From: Ruminococcus sp.
Lineage (GTDB): Bacteria; Bacillota; Clostridia; Oscillospirales; Ruminococcaceae
Direction of reading: 5' to 3'
Assembly (NCBI GenBank): GCA_023667165.1
Contig: JAMPAO010000001.1
Coordinates: 50,047 to 114,046, forward strand
DNA: 64,000 nucleotides
Shown: positions 63,001 through 64,000 of the stretch, piece by piece
Layout: the number at the start of each line of letters is the position of its first letter
Numbering within the stretch: the stretch's first letter is position 1
Notes under the pieces: model-generated
Told to the model about the DNA's origin: nothing
Databases searched by the model: none
The model's input: only the letters and a program-made list of their open reading frames with translations
Position numbers and translations under genes: made by a program

Positions 63001-63787
63001 CGAAGAAAAGCATATTTATATGAGAAATAGCACTGTCAACAGTGGGAGGCTCGCCGGGGCGCAGCTTCTTGTAAACCTCGAGAAGCGCCTCCTCGGTGTT
63101 CTTTGTGGGATCCTTCTGCAAAATCGTCTGACTGAGGCGCTCGTCAACGCCGAACATCTCCTCGATCTCCTGGTCGGTTCCGCAGCCCAGCGCCCTGATA
63201 AATGTTGTAAGAGGTATCTTTCTGTTTTTGTCGATTCTGACATACACAACATCGGATGAGTCCATTTCATATTCCAGCCATGCACCCCTGTTGGGGATAA
63301 CGGTGGATTTGAACAGATCCTTTCCTGTCTTGTCCTTTTCAAAGGAGTAATACACGCCGGGCGAACGAACAAGCTGAGATACGATAACACGCTCCGCTCC
63401 GTTGATAACAAATGTTCCGCTGTCGGTCATAAGCGGAAAATCACCCATAAATACTTCATTTTCCTTAACGTCGCCGGTCTCCTTGTTCCAGAGAGTGGCC
63501 TTAACTCTCAGCGGTGCGGCATAGGTAACATCTCTTTCCTTACATTCCGCGACCGAATATTTGGGCGTATCATCAAGATGATAATCGACAAAGTTCAGTA
63601 CAAGATTACCGTTGTAATCTGTGATAGCGGCAACGTCGCGGAATACTTCTTTAAGTCCCTCCTCCAGAAACCATTTGTAGGAATTTTTCTGCACTTCGAT
63701 AAGATTGGGCATAGGCAAAGCTTCGTTTATCTTTCCGAAGCTCATTCTCGTGGTCTTACCGAACTGCACCGGCTTTACATTCACCAT
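60008..63787 (-). CDS. rpoB: RNA polymerase subunit beta
   Basis: Second large subunit of RNA polymerase. The 1259 residues hold the rifampicin region [20 protein letters not shown] with wild-type residues, [20 protein letters not shown] and the C-terminal [19 protein letters not shown]. The last 70 or so residues are an extreme acidic tail of Asp and Glu (for example [19 protein letters not shown]), unusual in the family. The ATG at 63787 is set by AGGAGG 9 nt upstream; the in-frame ATG at 63805 overlaps that site. Confidence 0.97.
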   Translation of the reverse strand: MVNVKPVQFGKTTRMSFGKINEALPMPNLIEVQKNSYKWFLEEGLKEVFRDVAAITDYNGNLVLNFVDYHLDDTPKYSVAECKERDVTYAAPLRVKATLWNKETGDVKENEVFMGDFPLMTDSGTFVINGAERVIVSQLVRSPGVYYSFEKDKTGKDLFKSTVIPNRGAWLEYEMDSSDVVYVRIDKNRKIPLTTFIRALGCGTDQEIEEMFGVDERLSQTILQKDPTKNTEEALLEVYKKLRPGEPPTVDSAISHINMLFFDAKRYDLSRFGRYKYNKKLGIGSRITGHYLSRPVANPMTGEIIAEEGELLTYARAMEIQQAGVSEAWLRVEHKETFTSPTGETQSHTEEREVKVIGNGMVDIKGYVDFDVADYGINELVSFSVLKDILETASDKDELEEMVKKRADELVPKHITLDDIFSTVSYFINLCEGVGTVDDIDHLGNRRIRSVGELLQNQFRIGFARMERSIRERMNTQAQDVETITPQSLINIRPITAAIKEFFGSSPLSQFMDQNNPLAELTHKRRLSALGPGGLSRDRAGFEVRDVHYSHYGRMCPIETPEGPNIGLISYLASFARINQYGFIEAPYRKVDKTTGIVTNEVKYMTADEEDNYTVAQANEPLTEDGKFARARVNARYRDQILECERERIDYMDVSPKMVVSIATAMIPFLENDDANRALMGANMQRQAVPLLKTEAPIVGTGMEYKAAVDSGVCVVSEYDGVVDRVSADEVAIKEGTGAVHSYKLIKFKRSNQGTCVNQRPIVSKGEEVHVGQVLADGPATSNGELSIGKNALIGFMTWEGYNYEDAVLLNERVVREDIYTSIHIEEYEIEERDTKLGAETITRDIPNVGEDALKDLDDRGIIRIGAEVRAGDILVGKVTPKGETELTAEERLLRAIFGEKAKEVRDNSLKVPHGESGVVVDVKIFTRENCDELSPGVNKLVRCYIAQKRKISVGDKMAGRHGNKGVVSRILKSEDMPFLPDGTPLDIVLNPLGVPSRMNIGQVLEVHLGIAAKKLGWKVMTPVFDGAHEEDIRGCFKDAGMDEDGKIVLRDGRTGEPFDNRVTVGIMYYLKLHHLVDDKIHARSVGPYSLVTQQPLGGKAQFGGQRFGEMEVWALEAYGAAYTLQEILTVKSDDTVGRVKTYEAIVKGQNVPKPGIPEAFKVIIKEFQSLCLDIRVLNENNEEIDLKANFEDDDDVIPQPVSDADDYDELNGSVLDYDSGDLDEGFSLEEEDDDDFGDSDDDEDDFALDDPDDDDDLI

Positions 63788-63969
63788 AGGCGGGGTCCTC
63801 CTCATAAATTTGAAGAAATAATGAGCCTTACCTGCGGGCAGTACAATTTTTCCCGACGCCGAAAAACAAGCCTTTTTAGCTGATACAGTTGCATATTCTC
63901 CGCTTTTTTCTCACACAACGGGGTTATTTTGTAAAACAGGTATAAGAACACATTATGATACAGTATATT

Positions 63970-63998
63970 ATTATATAACATCTGCTTTATTTTGTCAA
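63970..63998 (-). promoter_or_regulatory. rpoBC promoter
   Basis: On the minus strand TTGACA (63998-63993) and TATAAT (63975-63970) have a 17-nt spacer, leaving a leader of about 175 nt before rpoB. rplJ/rplL, often co-transcribed with rpoB, would therefore have a separate transcript. Confidence 0.85.
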
Positions 63999-64000
63999 GG

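Noticed and set aside
1..64000. CRISPR array, rRNA, prophage or insertion sequence
   Set aside because: No regularly spaced direct repeats, rRNA sequence, transposase, integrase or phage structural gene was found.

Overview
The window reads as chromosomal DNA of an anaerobic, low-to-mid GC Firmicute, most likely a Ruminococcus-type member of the Oscillospiraceae/Ruminococcaceae (class Clostridia). The basis is: near-consensus sigma-A promoters (TTGACA-N17-TATAAT) before many units, strong Shine-Dalgarno sites, frequent GTG/TTG starts, an oxygen-sensitive [FeFe] hydrogenase, a GH3 beta-glucosidase with the permuted domain order known from Ruminococcus albus, a purine pathway that uses a stand-alone AICAR transformylase plus archaeal-type PurO, and an RpoC with a large insertion. 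The genus is inferred, not proven.

Layout. 1-6.4 kb (+): end of a membrane protein, a small membrane protein, a wall-anchored SH3-like protein, a diguanylate cyclase, two lipoproteins, a D,D-carboxypeptidase and an MscS channel, closed by a terminator. 6.5-8.8 kb (+): tRNA-Pro(GGG), then a small accessory islet with a RelE/HigB-type toxin broken by an in-frame TAG, its intact HTH antitoxin, a protein joining a Cys cluster to a TIR/deoxyribosyltransferase-like domain, and an orphan promoter with a hairpin transcript. 9.0-16.7 kb (-): O-acetylhomoserine sulfhydrylase, GH3, GNAT and hydrogenase in one tight array, then YchF and a small membrane protein, preceded by a promoter/terminator-delimited candidate small RNA. 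17-24.7 kb: P-loop ATPase, polyprenyl sugar transferase, an ECF sigma factor with a long C-terminal extension, two half-size TSUP permeases, a small alarmone synthetase, asparaginase and a zinc phospholipase-like protein. 24.8-29.1 kb: PcrA helicase, a DtxR/MntR regulator and a GH5 lipoprotein.

29.2-49.4 kb (-) is one almost gapless array of 20 genes. It begins at purE behind a promoter and an attenuator-like leader and continues through a HTH-methyltransferase, purC, a PurF paralogue lacking the glutaminase cysteine, purF, purM, purN, Nudix and methyltransferase genes, PurO, AICAR transformylase, a lipoprotein and purD. It ends in a TerB-domain protein, a BrxD/DUF2791-like ATPase, an Lhr-like helicase and a geranylgeranyl-reductase-type flavoprotein. 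The purine genes cover most steps to IMP; purL/Q/S, purB and purK are not in the window. The TerB-ATPase-helicase trio is the best candidate for a little-studied defence or stress system.

49.7-64 kb: a 56-residue ferredoxin missed by length cut-offs, a small membrane protein, an alpha/beta hydrolase, then tuf, the rpsL-rpsG-fusA operon and the rpoB-rpoC operon, each with its own clear promoter (all -). No rRNA, CRISPR array, IS element or prophage was seen.
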